NCBI GenBank assembly: GCA_020465985.1 | Contig: JAANYP010007623.1 | Location: 1 to 64,000 of the forward strand | Reading direction: 5' to 3' | From: Centrapalus pauciflorus | Taxonomy: Eukaryota; Streptophyta; Magnoliopsida; Asterales; Asteraceae | DNA length: 64,000 nt | Shown here: positions 29,934 to 41,147 of the stretch, in pieces | How the letters are laid out: every line of letters begins with the position of its first letter | How positions within the stretch are numbered: the first letter of the stretch is position 1 | Translations under genes and position numbers: made by a program | The notes under the pieces: model-generated | What the model was told of the DNA's origin: nothing | The model's input: only the letters and a program-made list of their open reading frames with translations | The model's database searches: none

Positions 29934-32840
29934 TCATACACTCTCAAAACCACTTTGTCTTGTGTATCCTCCGTAGTCAGAATCTGTGAACGCCTCCAAC
30001 TCTAGATCTCCCTCCGTGTGATACCAAAGTCCCAGCTTCGGTTTCGACTTGAGGTATCGTAGAATCCGCTTCACAGCTTTCATATGCATCTCCTTCGGAT
30101 TCGCTTGAAACCTAGCACAAGTCGGATCCACATCGGTATCACTTTCAGTACCCGGTCCGAGATTATGATTCACTTGAATCGGCGTGCTGAAATGGGCAGT
30201 CAACTTTGTTCCCTCCATGCCAAAACGTTCTAATATGTCATAGACATACTTAGTCTGATGGATAAACATTCCTTCCTTCTTCTGGTCAACTTGTAACCCT
30301 AAAAAGAAATTTAACTCCCCCATAGCACTCATCTCGAACTTAGACTTCATCACCTTCTCGAAATCTTTGCACATCTGTTCGTCTGATGATCCAAAGATGA
30401 TATCATCGACGTACACTTGTACCAAGATAAAGTCTTCTCCCTTCCTCTTAACAAACAGAGTACTATCTATCCTACCCCTTTCAAAACCGTTTTCTAACAG
30501 ATGGTTGGATAGAGTCTCATACCACGCCCTTGGTGCCTGATGCAATCCATATAGAGCCTTATCTAAGCGAAATACTCTATCAGGATATTTTGGATCTGTA
30601 AATCCGGGCGGTTGTTCTACATACACCAACTCCTTCACTTTCCCATACAGGAAAGCACTCTTAACATCTAACTGATATACTTTAAAGCCCTTGAAGGAGG
30701 CAAAAGCTAGAAACAACCTAATGGCTTCCAGCCTTGCTACTGGTGCAAAAACCTCGTTGTAATCGATTCCCTCCTCTTGGTTGAAACCCTTTACAACTAA
30801 CCTAGCCTTGTTGCGCGTGACTATACCCCGATCGTCCCTTTTGCACTTAAAAACCCATTTGGTTCCTATGGCAATTTCCCCTCGAGGTAATGGAACTAAC
30901 TCCCACACTTCTAGTTTCCTAAATTGCGAAAGTTCTTCCTGCATCGCTTCAACCCAGGAGTTATCCTTAAGTGCCATTTGCACATTCTTAGGCTCTACTT
31001 GCGATATGAAACATGAATAAAGACATGTGTGATATGCCTCTGAGTTGTTTATCATCGACAACAACACTGTGTTGTTATTTACACTACTCCTAGTCTTCAC
31101 ACCCTCGTTAGGATTTCCTATGATGCTTTCTAATGGATGGTTCTTGTTAATCCTAGAGGTCTCTATCTCATCAACTCTTAGATTATCTCCTAAGTTAGAT
31201 CCTATTTCACCTAATGGAGGAACAGGCTCAGCTTCTACATTTTCCTCCTCATGGACGTTTTCCTCAGAGTTGGAACTTGATGCTTGAGTCTGATTCTCAG
31301 TGGTAGGTGCTTCTTGATCAGCAACTTCTGGAGATCTATCTACAGTCGCAGTAGGCTCAGATGTGGATTCAAACGTAGTCCTCGGAAAGATATGGCCATC
31401 GTCGTTCAGATGCAACGTCGCCATGTCCTTTTCGATTGTACCTGCATTATCATCGAATGGAATGTTAAATGACTCAAATAACTTATCATAGTCAAATATC
31501 CATTCCGGACCAGTTTGGGGTTCATGTGTATAACTTGTGACTTCAATATTATACACAATCTCCACAGTACCATTTGTTTTGTTAAACACCCGTTTGTTTG
31601 GTGAGTTAGGCACATAACCTAGGAAGTATCCTTCGTCAGCCTTTTCACCAAACTTCGGTTGATGTTTTGTTCGTAAAAGAGTGCATGGTACCCCAAACGG
31701 TTCGAATCCAGTTAAATTAGGTGGCCGTTTATTCAAAATTTCATAACATGTTTTGTTCAAAGATTTGACTGTAAGGACTCGGTTTAAAATATGGCACGCG
31801 GTATTCACTGCCTCCCCCCAAAACATGGTAGGAAGCTTTGAATCCGAAAGCATAGTCCTTGCAGCCTCAATCAATGTCCTATTTTTACGTTCGGCCACCC
31901 CATTTTGTTGAGGTTCATATGGTGCACTGAATTGATGCACTATGCCCTTTGATAGGCAATATACACCAATTACAGTGTTTTTGAATTCAGTCCCATTATC
32001 ACTACGAATTCGTTTAACCCTTGTGCCGTAGGAATTCTCCACTTGGTCTAAGAACCCGATGAGCTTGGTAGCCGTCTCGTCCTTCGTACCTAAAAAGAAA
32101 ACCCAAGAAAAACCGTGAGTAATCGTCAGTGATAACTAAGCAGTACCAACTACCTCCGATACTCCTTTTGTTGTTTGGGCCGAAAAGCTCCATATGCAAC
32201 AAATCGAATGTTCAGGTTATGGAATTCTGCGTCTTGGACTTGTGTGTCTTCTTATGTTGCTTTCCCTTCATGCACGGTAGACACTTGTCCTCGAACTGAA
32301 AGCTCATCATAGGCACACCCTGCACCAGTCCATTCTTCGTTATGTAGTTCATCTTTCTTAGGTGCAGGTGAGCCATGGGTCTGTGTCACAGTACGGATTC
32401 CGTCTCCGAAGCCTTGGATAATAGACAAATTGGCCCCATCGATGTCTCTGGCTTGTTCATATCCAGCATGTACAAGTCATTTTTCCTTGGCGCCCGCATC
32501 AATACCCATTCTTCAGGAATCTTGAATCCCGGCTTTAGCACTAACGCCTCAGTGTCAGTAAATAACATCGAGTTCTTCTTATCACAGATTTGAGATACAC
32601 TAATGAGATTGTGAACCAGTTTATCAACGTGATAAACTTGGTCCAACTTGATTGTCCCATTAGTGACCACTCCGGTACCCGTGATATTTCCACCCTTGTT
32701 ACCCGCGAATGATACGAATCCCCGATTTCCACCCTTGAAGTCTGTAAGTAGACCTCGTTCCCCTGTCATGTGCCTGGAGCATCCACTGTCGACGAACCAC
32801 TTGTTGTTTGGACTTGTGGTAATCTCTTGCACATGAAAGA
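29934..32840 (-). pseudogene. Family A pol (internal A, downstream copy): protease to truncated RNase H
   Basis: Protease WFVDSGCSRHMTGER (32386-32832) ends at a TGA where the pre-integrase Trp of LWHRRMAH is expected. The integrase core starts LLHMELFGPN: the first catalytic Asp (DLFGP elsewhere) is Glu here. One extra A near 32090 shifts the frame. RSDNGTEF and NGVAERKNRT keep the other two DDE residues. Reverse transcriptase is intact in the main frame (29934-32042), with DVKSAFLYG and YVDDIIFGS. RNase H stops at DSDYGG, so its catalytic Glu and last Asp are gone; the frame ends out of phase in ORF3 sequence (SGFESV). Confidence 0.85.
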
Positions 32841-32847
32841 AAATAGG

Positions 32848-35336
32848 TTAGTTATCACAGGGAACCCAAGCCATAACTGAGTTGGTTATACCATTCTCGT
32901 CCACATACTTGAACTCTTTCAAATACCCATCTCGCCTTTCAGGTGACTTGGGTCTATGAACTGGGTTTTGTTGTGGTGCCGAGTGATTTAATTTCACTCT
33001 TTGCCTTGGAGTAGGCATTTGTTGTGGAGCTCTAGAAAAGTTCCTATTATATGGCATTTCGGACTGTGATCCCTGAGCTCTTACCGGTGCATACTGTCTA
33101 ACTGGAGTATGAGACCTAACTGGAGTGTGTGACCTGCTAGGTGTGGTGCTCCTATAGACTTGTTGTGGTGCTGACCTAGATTGATTAATGACACGATTCG
33201 GTGAATTTGTCCTAATCACTTCCTTTGGTGCAACCTTAACCGGTGTGTTTTTCACAACTTGTTTGGGTGCGGCCTGCACAGTTTTCTCGGTACTTTGAGA
33301 ACTACTGGTGCTTGCACACTAGTTGAGGGCTTAACAGGTGTTGGGTTCACTGTCTTAGGTGTAACATCGGCTTTCCTAAGTGGACAGTGAGAAGCAACAT
33401 GCCCCTTCTCGTGACATCTGAAGCAAGACATCTTATCTATGGACTTTTTGTGTGTTCCCTTAGATCTAGGTGTCTCACTAGTGTCTATTTCCTTTGGTAC
33501 ATCTACGGTGTCTGGCTCATCGATCTAATCAGCCCAAGCAATTTTCTGTATTCCTGCAGGTGTTTCACTGGAGGAAGACACAAATTTGACTTTCTTGACC
33601 TTGACGGTTGAGTCAGCCACCTTAGGTGTATTTTCTACTATAGGCTCTGGTGTCGGTGTCGGTAGGTCCTCTAAGTCAACTGATTTGTAAGTGTTCTTCT
33701 GAGGCTGAGGCACATAGTTTGCATTGAAAGGTGGAGGTATTTCGTGAAATCCTAGACCTACGGGCTTCTTAGATAGTCTTTGGGCATCTAAAACTTTCCC
33801 TAGGTTTAGGCTCGAATTCCTAAACTTCTCCAACTTGCTATTTGCCTCTGCTACCTTTACCTTGGTTTCGGCTAGCTCTATGTCCTTGTCCTTAAGACTT
33901 TTTGTCAAGGCCTCTACGTGCTCATACATAAGCTCTATCCTAACACACTGCTCACTGAGTTTGTCTTTTAGAACTATTACGTCTTGAGCATCAGCCTTAA
34001 GCTTTTCTATAAGATCTTGTTTGATATCGTTTAGGCTAGCATTTTCAATTTTTAAATTCTCATTTTGAGCAGTTATGGTTTTATGTGATTCTAAGACTAG
34101 ATTTAACCTATCATTAGAATTAACACACAACACACATAAATCACGAAAAAGAGAGTAAGTCAGACTAACCTTTGAGTTGTCAGATTCCACGTTGGCGATC
34201 TGAGCAGCAAACTCTAGCACTGTCTGATCATTCGCCTTCTCTACCCACATCGGACTGCTGTCCCTTGTGGTCTGCTCGTCCCCATCACACCCAGTTTCCG
34301 TGACTTCTGCCATAAAAGCCCGAGCATTCGATTCTGGATGTGAGCTCCAATCATACGTACCATCTAGCTGTCTGTCTGATGTAACATTGGATAGTAGACC
34401 CGCTAGATTGGCTTGACCAGATGATGAACTTGGAAGGTATCGTTGTTGGGACTGATTTTGGAACTGTCCCTGATGCTGACTCTGCCCTTGGTATGTTTCT
34501 ACCTTCGGTCTCTGACACTCCCTGGCGAAGTGTCCCAGTCCTTGACAGTTGTAGCATTTTACCTTGGACTTATCAAATCCTATCCCCTTGTTATTCATTT
34601 GCAGATTCCTCCCAATTCTTTTAATGAATCTCTTAGCCCTTTGGGTTACCATGGCCAGTTGCCATTTAAGATCCATTTCCTCAAGATCATCAGGGTCGAC
34701 CTGATCGTAGTCTTCGTCCCAGAGAGCAGGATCGTTAATCTTCCCCTGAACACAATTCCCGTATGCGGCCACAAAAGAAGCAAGCAGATTCAATATGTTC
34801 TTCCGTTGATTTTGCGCTCATGGGCATCTTTGAATAGCTCTGAGATGTCGATGCCTGTTGTACTTGAGGCAGCGGTTCTTCCGATCTTCCTAATCCTAAG
34901 AACGCGCAATTTAATGTGTCATCTGACTCTGCAGGTGACGACGTTTCTCCCGTGAAAAACGCACGTCTTCGGTTCTGTAGTCAATGAAGATTTTGTTGTC
35001 TTTCCGAAATACATTGCTGGATTCTGGACTTGTTCGTAATCAGTCTCGGACTCGAAGTGATATGCCCGCAACGTTCCCAGAATATCATCCAGAGATTGAG
35101 TGTAAAACTTGTCCTCATTCAGCTTGATCATTGCCACGTACATAGCCCATTTGGCTGGTAAGGCATCAAGAAGCTTGTTGTTCTTGTCAGTGTCAGTAAA
35201 CTCAATCCCATGACTTTCAAGTTCCGTCAACAGATGATAGAATCGGGTGATGATATCATCCAGTTGTTCATCCTTTAACGCCTTGAAAATGGCAAACTGT
35301 TGTTTTAACAGCTCTGTACGCTTTCTGCGAACCCTA
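32848..35336 (-). pseudogene. Family A gag (internal A, downstream copy), lacking its N-terminus
   Basis: It begins at the duplication join (RVRRKRTELLKQQ) and so lacks the first 110 or so residues of Gag. It carries a 9-base in-frame deletion (HFESETD for HFELLTAETD), the same frameshifts as the upstream copy (near 34960 and 34795), a CAG-to-TAG stop near 33526 and a one-base loss near 33313. Zinc knuckles CYNCQGLGHFAREC and CFRCHEKGHVASHC and the coiled coil are readable. It ends VPCDN and UAA before the protease. Confidence 0.85.
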
Positions 35337-36712
35337 GGAATGTCAAATGACTCAAATAATTTATCATAGTCAAATATCCATTCCGGACCAGTTTGGGGTT
35401 CATGTGTATAACTTGTGACTTCAATATTATACACAATCTCCACAGTACCATTTGTTTTGTTAAACACCCGTTTGTTTTGTGAGTTAGGCACATAACCTAG
35501 GAAGTATCCTTCGTCAGCCTTTTCACCAAACTTCGGTTGATGTTTTGTTCGGAAAAGAGTGCATGGTACCCCAAACGGTTCGAATCCAGTTAAGTTAGGT
35601 GGCCGTTTATTCAAAATTTCATAGCATGTTTTGTTCAAAGATTTGACTGTAAGGACTCGGTTTAAAATATGGCACGCGGTATTCACTGCCTCCCCCCAAA
35701 ACATGGTAGGAAGCTTTGAATCCGAAAGCATAGTCCTTGCAGCCTCAATCAATGTCCTATTTTTACGTTCGGCCACCCCATTTTGTTGAGGTTCATATGG
35801 TGCACTGAATTGATGCACTATGCCCTTTGATAGGCAATATACACCAATTACAGTGTTTTTGAATTCAGTCCCATTATCACTACGAATTCGTTTAACCCTT
35901 GTGCCGTAGGAATTCTCCACTTGGTCTAAGAACCCGATGAGCTTGGTAGCCGTCTCGTCCTTCGTACCTAAAAGGAAAACCCAAGAAAACCGTGAGTAAT
36001 CGTCAGTGATAACTAAGCAGTACCAACTACCTCCGATACTCCTTTTGTTGTTTGGGCCGAAAAGGTCCATATGCAACAAATCGAATGTTCAGGTTATGGA
36101 ATTTTGCGTCTTGGACTTGTGTGTCTTCTTATGTTGCTTGCCCTTCATGCACGGTAGACACTTGTCCTCGAACTGAAAGCTCATCATAGGCACACCCTGC
36201 ACCAGTCCATTCTTCGTTATGTAGTTCATCTTTCTTAGGTGCAGGTGAGCCATGGGTCTGTGTCACAGTACGGATTCCGTCTCCGAAGCCTTGGATAATA
36301 GACAAATTGGCCCCATCGATGTCTCTGGCTTGTTCATATCCAGCATGTACAAGTCATTTTTCCTTGGCGCCCGCATCAATACCCATTCTTCAGGAATCTT
36401 GAATCCCGGCTTTAGCACTAACGCCTCAGTGTCAGTAAATAACATCGAGTTCTTCTTATCACAGATTTGAGATACACTAATGAGATTGTGAACCAGTTTA
36501 TCAACGTGATAAACTTGGTCCAACTTGATTGTCCCATTAGTGACCACTCCGGTACCCGTGATATTTCCACCCTTGTTACCCGCGAATGATACGAATCCCC
36601 GATTTCCACCCTTGAAGTCTGTAAGTAGACCTCGTTCCCCTGTCATGTGCCTGGAGCATCCACTGTCGACGAACCACTTGTTGTTTGGACTTGTGGTAAT
36701 CTCTTGCACATG
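35337..36712 (-). pseudogene. Family A pol (internal A, upstream copy), cut in integrase
   Basis: It contains protease (36709-36263), the same Trp-to-stop change, then an integrase core with all three DDE positions (LLHMDLFGPN, RSDNGTEF, NGVAERKNRT) in one open frame (36079 onward). The frame runs through the integrase C-terminus to KLFESFDIP and passes directly into gag codons at the join. The fused frame (36079-34919, 386 codons) encodes an integrase-Gag chimera. Confidence 0.85.
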
Positions 36713-36724
36713 AAAGAAAATAGG

Positions 36725-39597
36725 TTAGTTATCACAGGGAACCCAAGCCATAACTGACTTGGTTATACCATTCTCGTCCACATACTTGAACTCTTTCAAA
36801 TACCCATCTCGCCTTTCAGGTGACTTGGGTCTATGAACTGGGTTCTGTTGTGGTGCCGAGTGATTTAAGTTCACTCTTTGCCTTGGAGTAGGCATTTGTT
36901 GTGGAGCTCTAGAATAGTTCCTATTATATGGCATTTCGGACTGTGATCCCTGAGCTCTTACCGGTGCATACTGTCTAACTGGAGTATGAGACCTAACTGG
37001 AGTGTGTGACCTGCTAGGTGTGGTGCTCCTATAGACTTGTTGTGGTGCTGACCTAGATTGATTAATGACACGATTCGATGAATTTGTCCTAATAACTTCC
37101 TTTGGTGCAACCTTAACCGGTGTGTTTTTCACAACTTGTTTGGGTGCGGCCTGCACAGTTTTCTCGGTACTTTGAGAACTACTGGTGCTTGCCACACTAG
37201 TTGAGGGCTTAACAGGTGTTGGGTTCACTGTCTTAGGTGTAACATCGGCTTTCCTAAGTGGACAGTGAGAAGCAACATGCCCCTTCTCGTGACATCTGAA
37301 GCAAGACATCTCATCTATGGACTTTTTGTGTGTTCCCTTAGATCTAGGTGTCTCACTAGTGTCTATTTCCTTTGGTACATCTACGGTGTCTGGCTCATCG
37401 ATCTGATCAGCCCAAGCAATTTTCTGTATTCCTGCAGGTGTTTCACTGGAGGAAGACACAAATTTGACTTTCTTGACCTTGACGGTTGAGTCAGCCACCT
37501 TAGGTGTATTTTCTACTATAGGCTCTGGTGTCGGTGTCGGTAGGTCCTCTAAGTCAACTGATTTGTAAGTGTTCTTCTGAGGCTGAGGCACATAGTTTGC
37601 ATTGAAAGGTGGAGGTATTTCGTGAAATCCTAGACCTACGGGCTTCTTAGATTGTCTTTGGGCATCTAAAACTTTCCCTAGGTTTAGGCTCGAATTCCTA
37701 AACTTCTCCAACTTGCTATTTGCCTCTGCTACCTTTACCTTGGTTTCAGCTAGCTCTATGTCCTTGTCCTTAAGACTTTTTGTCAAGGCCTCTACGTGCT
37801 CATACATAAGCTCTATCCTAACACACTGCTCACTGAGTTTGTCTTTTAGAACTATTACGTCTTGAGCATCAGCCTTAAGCTTTTCTTTAAGATCTTGTTT
37901 GATATCGTTTAGGCTAGCATTTTCAATTTTTAAATTCTCATTTTGAGCAGTTATGGTTTTATGTGATTCTAAGACTAGATTTAACCTATCATTAGAATTA
38001 ACACACAACACACATAAATCACGAAAAAGAGAGTAAGTCAGACTAACCTTTGAGTTGTCAGATTCCACGTTGGCCATCTGAGCAGCAAACTCCAGCACTG
38101 TCTGATCATTCGCCTTCTCTACCCACATCGGACTGCTGTCCCTTGTGGTCTGCTCGTCCCCATCACACCCAGTTTCCGTGACTTCTGCCATAAAAGCCCG
38201 AGCATTCGATTCTGGATGTGAGCTCCAATCATACGTACCATCTAGCTGTCTGTCTGATGTAACATTGGATAGTAGACCCGCTAGATTGGCTTGACCAGAT
38301 GATGAACTTGGAAGGTATCGTTGTTGGGACTGATTTTGGAACTGTCCCTGATGCTGACTCTGCCCTTGGTATGTTTCTACCTTCGGTCTCTGACACTCCC
38401 TGGCGAAGTGTCCCAGTCCTTGACAGTTGTAGCATTTTACCTTGGACTTATCAAATCCTATCCCCTTGTTATTCATTTGCAGATTCCTCCCAATTCTTTT
38501 AATGAATCTCTTAACCCTTTGGGTTACCATGGCCAGTTGCCATTTAAGATCCATTTCCTCAAGATCATCAGGGTCGACCTGATCGTAGTCTTCGTCCCAG
38601 AGAGCAGGATCGTTAATCTTCCCCTGAACACAATTCCCGTAAGCGGCCACAAAAGAAGCAAGCAGATTCAATATGTTCTTCCGCTGATTTTGCGCTCATG
38701 GGCATCTTTGAATAGCTCTGAGATGTCGATGCCTGTTGTACTTGAGGCTGCGGTTCTTCCGATCTTCCTAATCCTAAGAACGCGCAATTTAATGTGTCAT
38801 CTGACTCTGCAGGTGACGACGTTTCTCCCGTGAAAAACGCACGTCTTCGGTTCTGTAGTCAATGAAGATTTTGTTGTCTTTCCAAAATACATTGCTGGAT
38901 TCTGGACTTGTTCGTAATCAGTCTCGGCCGTTAGTAACTCGAAGTGATATGCCCGCAACGTTCCCACAATATCATCCAGAGATTGAGTGTAAAACTTGTC
39001 CTCATTCAGCTTGATCATTGCCACGTACATAGCCCATTTGGCTGGTAAGGCATCAAGAAGCTTGTTGTTCTTGTCAGTGTCAGTAAACTCAATCCCATGA
39101 CTTTCAAGTTTTGTCAACAGATGATAGAATCGGGTGATGATATCATCCAGTTGTTCATCCTTTAACGCCTTGAAAATGGCAAACTGTTGTTTTAACAGCT
39201 CTGTACGCTTTCTGCGAACCCTAGGATTACCCTCACACCTCTTCTCTAGCGACTCCCAAAGTTCTTTCGACGTCTTTTGAGTCCTGAGTGTGTGCAGTAT
39301 ATCTTGAGGCAACGCCATTCGGATTAGCGAGAAAGCTTTGTTTTCGGCTTCATACAATTACTTGTCATCCTCCTTCATCATTTGGTATGACAAGACTTTC
39401 TGACGGCCTTCAACTTCTGAAACCGGTGGAATATATCCTTCGTCGATGCACACCCACATGCGCATTTCATTAAAACGCACGAAATCAGTAAACCGATCTT
39501 TCCACCAGTAATAATCCTCGACTTTCATCAGCTTAGGCGGAGCGTTTGCCTTCCCGACCTCGTGGTCCATTTCTAGGAATTTCTGAAGATTTGACAT
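36725..39597 (-). pseudogene. Family A gag (internal A, upstream copy)
   Basis: It starts MSNLQKFLEMDHEVGKANA at 39597. A TAA follows KEDDK (39358), at the same site as in internal B. The UBN2-type region (39357-38840), a frameshift near 38840 (short deletion relative to internal B) and another near 38672 follow. The long open part (38671-36725) has both zinc knuckles (CYNCQGLGHFAREC, CFRCHEKGHVASHC), the coiled coil and the Arg/Pro-rich SRSHTPVRSHTPVR repeats. It ends VPCDN then UAA in frame with protease. Confidence 0.85.
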
Positions 39598-40233
39598 CTT
39601 TTCGAAAGTAATTGAATTGAACTTAATTAATTTAATTCGAAACTAATGAGAATTAATTCTTTCGAATCTAGGTAGATTCGAATGTAATCAGATTCCAATT
39701 TATTTGGGATTAAATTCGATTAAGTGTTATAATTCAATTAGATTCGAATTTATATCAGATTCGAAAGACACTAGACTCGAAGGCAATCAAACTCGAAATA
39801 CAGCAGATTCGAACCCCTAATCAAAACTAAGCTAAACTCGAATTACACTCGAAACTAAGGCAGACTCGAGACCCTATTCGAATGTAGCACAAACTCGAAA
39901 TAGATTCGAAACCCACTGGATTAGACTCGAAAGGAGCGGATTTTGGTTAGACTCGAGACTAAGTATAACCCTAATTACCCCTATTAGATTCGAGCGCCGC
40001 AAACTCGAAAAACGGCTAACACTTTGATTTTTTAACGTTTTTCAGATTAAACCAGTATTTTTCCAAGGAAAAATAATTATTTCGATAAAAAACGTGAAAA
40101 ACCACAAAGTGTTTCCCGGATAAGAATTTGCTAAGCTCAAAAACTCGATTTTGAGAGAAAAACCGTCCAACTAGCGTCAAGAAACCTAGAATGCATCTAG
40201 ATGAACACGAAGAACACCAAGAACACTCCGTAG
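39598..40233 (-). other. Gag leader with TCGA motif array (internal A)
   Basis: About 20 TCGA cores lie in 39601-40020 (TTCGAA, ACTCGAAA, GATTCGAA). Non-coding; nearly identical to 46918-47340. Confidence 0.85.
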
Positions 40234-40245
40234 GCTCTGATACCA
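40234..40245 (-). promoter_or_regulatory. Primer binding site, tRNA-iMet type (internal A)
   Basis: TGGTATCAGAGC on the - strand, two bases from the LTR. Intact. Confidence 0.9.
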
Positions 40246-40247
40246 CT

Positions 40248-40914
40248 TGTAAGGTCTACCACTACGAGATCTATCTAGACGCGGAGCCGTCAACGAGTGC
40301 GGAATCCTCATTAACGGGTAGACGGAATCATCTCTCAACTACGAAACACGGAGACTATCAGAGGCTGAACGAACGACACACGAACGATCCTACGAACTGA
40401 TTCTCTCCGAAAAGGCACTAAGGCTGATGATAAACTCGAGATCGCTTATTGCTTAATCCCTCACGAATTCTGCAAAAAGTCTGATAATATCTCGAGTCTA
40501 TCCCTAATTATAGACCCTGATTCGAGTCTGATGTGGGCCAAACTCGAATCTGGCCCAAGGCCCATTCGAGTTTGTCCACAATGACACTCTCGAATCTGGG
40601 CTCATTCGAATCTATGGGTTCATTCGAATCTGTGATAGATTCGAATGCCAAGCCTTAATTAATTCGAATCTAGCATTTCACATAAACATCTAAGTGTTGA
40701 AACTTATGTTATTAACTTATGCTTGAATTAATCTTTGAACTTTATGTTTGAACTTCTTGTAATATGTTACATCAAGTTCAAACACACATTCAATAACTCA
40801 CAAACATACATAACATATATATCAAACACTAGGTAATTTCCAATACCTTGAATATTACTTAAACAGAAATGTTAGATCGATTAGACTGCTATCGCCACAC
40901 AGGATGTACCAACA
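40248..40914 (-). repeat. Family A LTR, middle (667 bp)
   Basis: It serves as 5' LTR of internal A and 3' LTR of internal B. It is nearly identical to the outer LTRs. No target duplication is seen at its edges: it abuts a PBS on one side and a PPT on the other. Confidence 0.9.
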
Positions 40915-41147
40915 GACTCCCCCTTGACGATAGCTTCTAATTATTTACATCAAGTTTAAGTACTAGAACTATATATACTACTGCCTGCATATAAACCAGC
41001 ATCTATACAAACTTTTACTACCTTCTGGAACTTCCTGGCTTCAGATCTCCATGCTTCAATAAAGAAGATAGGCTGATCATGTAGCTTCTTCAGGTCATCC
41101 TTTGATAGATTTATTAAGTGCAGTGGATCATACACTCTCAAAACCAC
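40915..41147 (-). pseudogene. PPT and ORF3 C-terminal remnant (internal B)
   Basis: The inverted PPT lies at 40915-40925. An open frame (41147-40956) reads RVYDPLHLINLSKDDLKKLH and ends SSIYSSST, almost identical to the last 60 residues of the ORF3 at 2323-5340. The other roughly 940 residues are deleted. The tail is out of frame with the upstream RNase H, overlapping its stop by 20 bases. Confidence 0.85.

Larger units (their letters stand above)
31459..39224 (-). repeat. 3.88-kb direct duplication inside internal A
   Basis: Units are about 31459-35336 and 35337-39224. Each runs from mid-gag through protease into integrase. Predicted proteins are identical over long stretches (for example 32386-32832 and 36263-36709). 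At the join, gag sequence ending CCCTAGG runs into integrase GGAATGTC, with AGGA shared by both parents (four-base microhomology). Confidence 0.9.

Noticed and set aside
34443..38833. Plus-strand ORFs up to 170 codons inside the gag copies
   Set aside because: Antisense shadows of gag; they recur only because gag itself is duplicated.
31459..39224. CRISPR-like or satellite array
   Set aside because: The period is 3.88 kb with only two copies and clear retrotransposon genes; it is a segmental duplication within one element.
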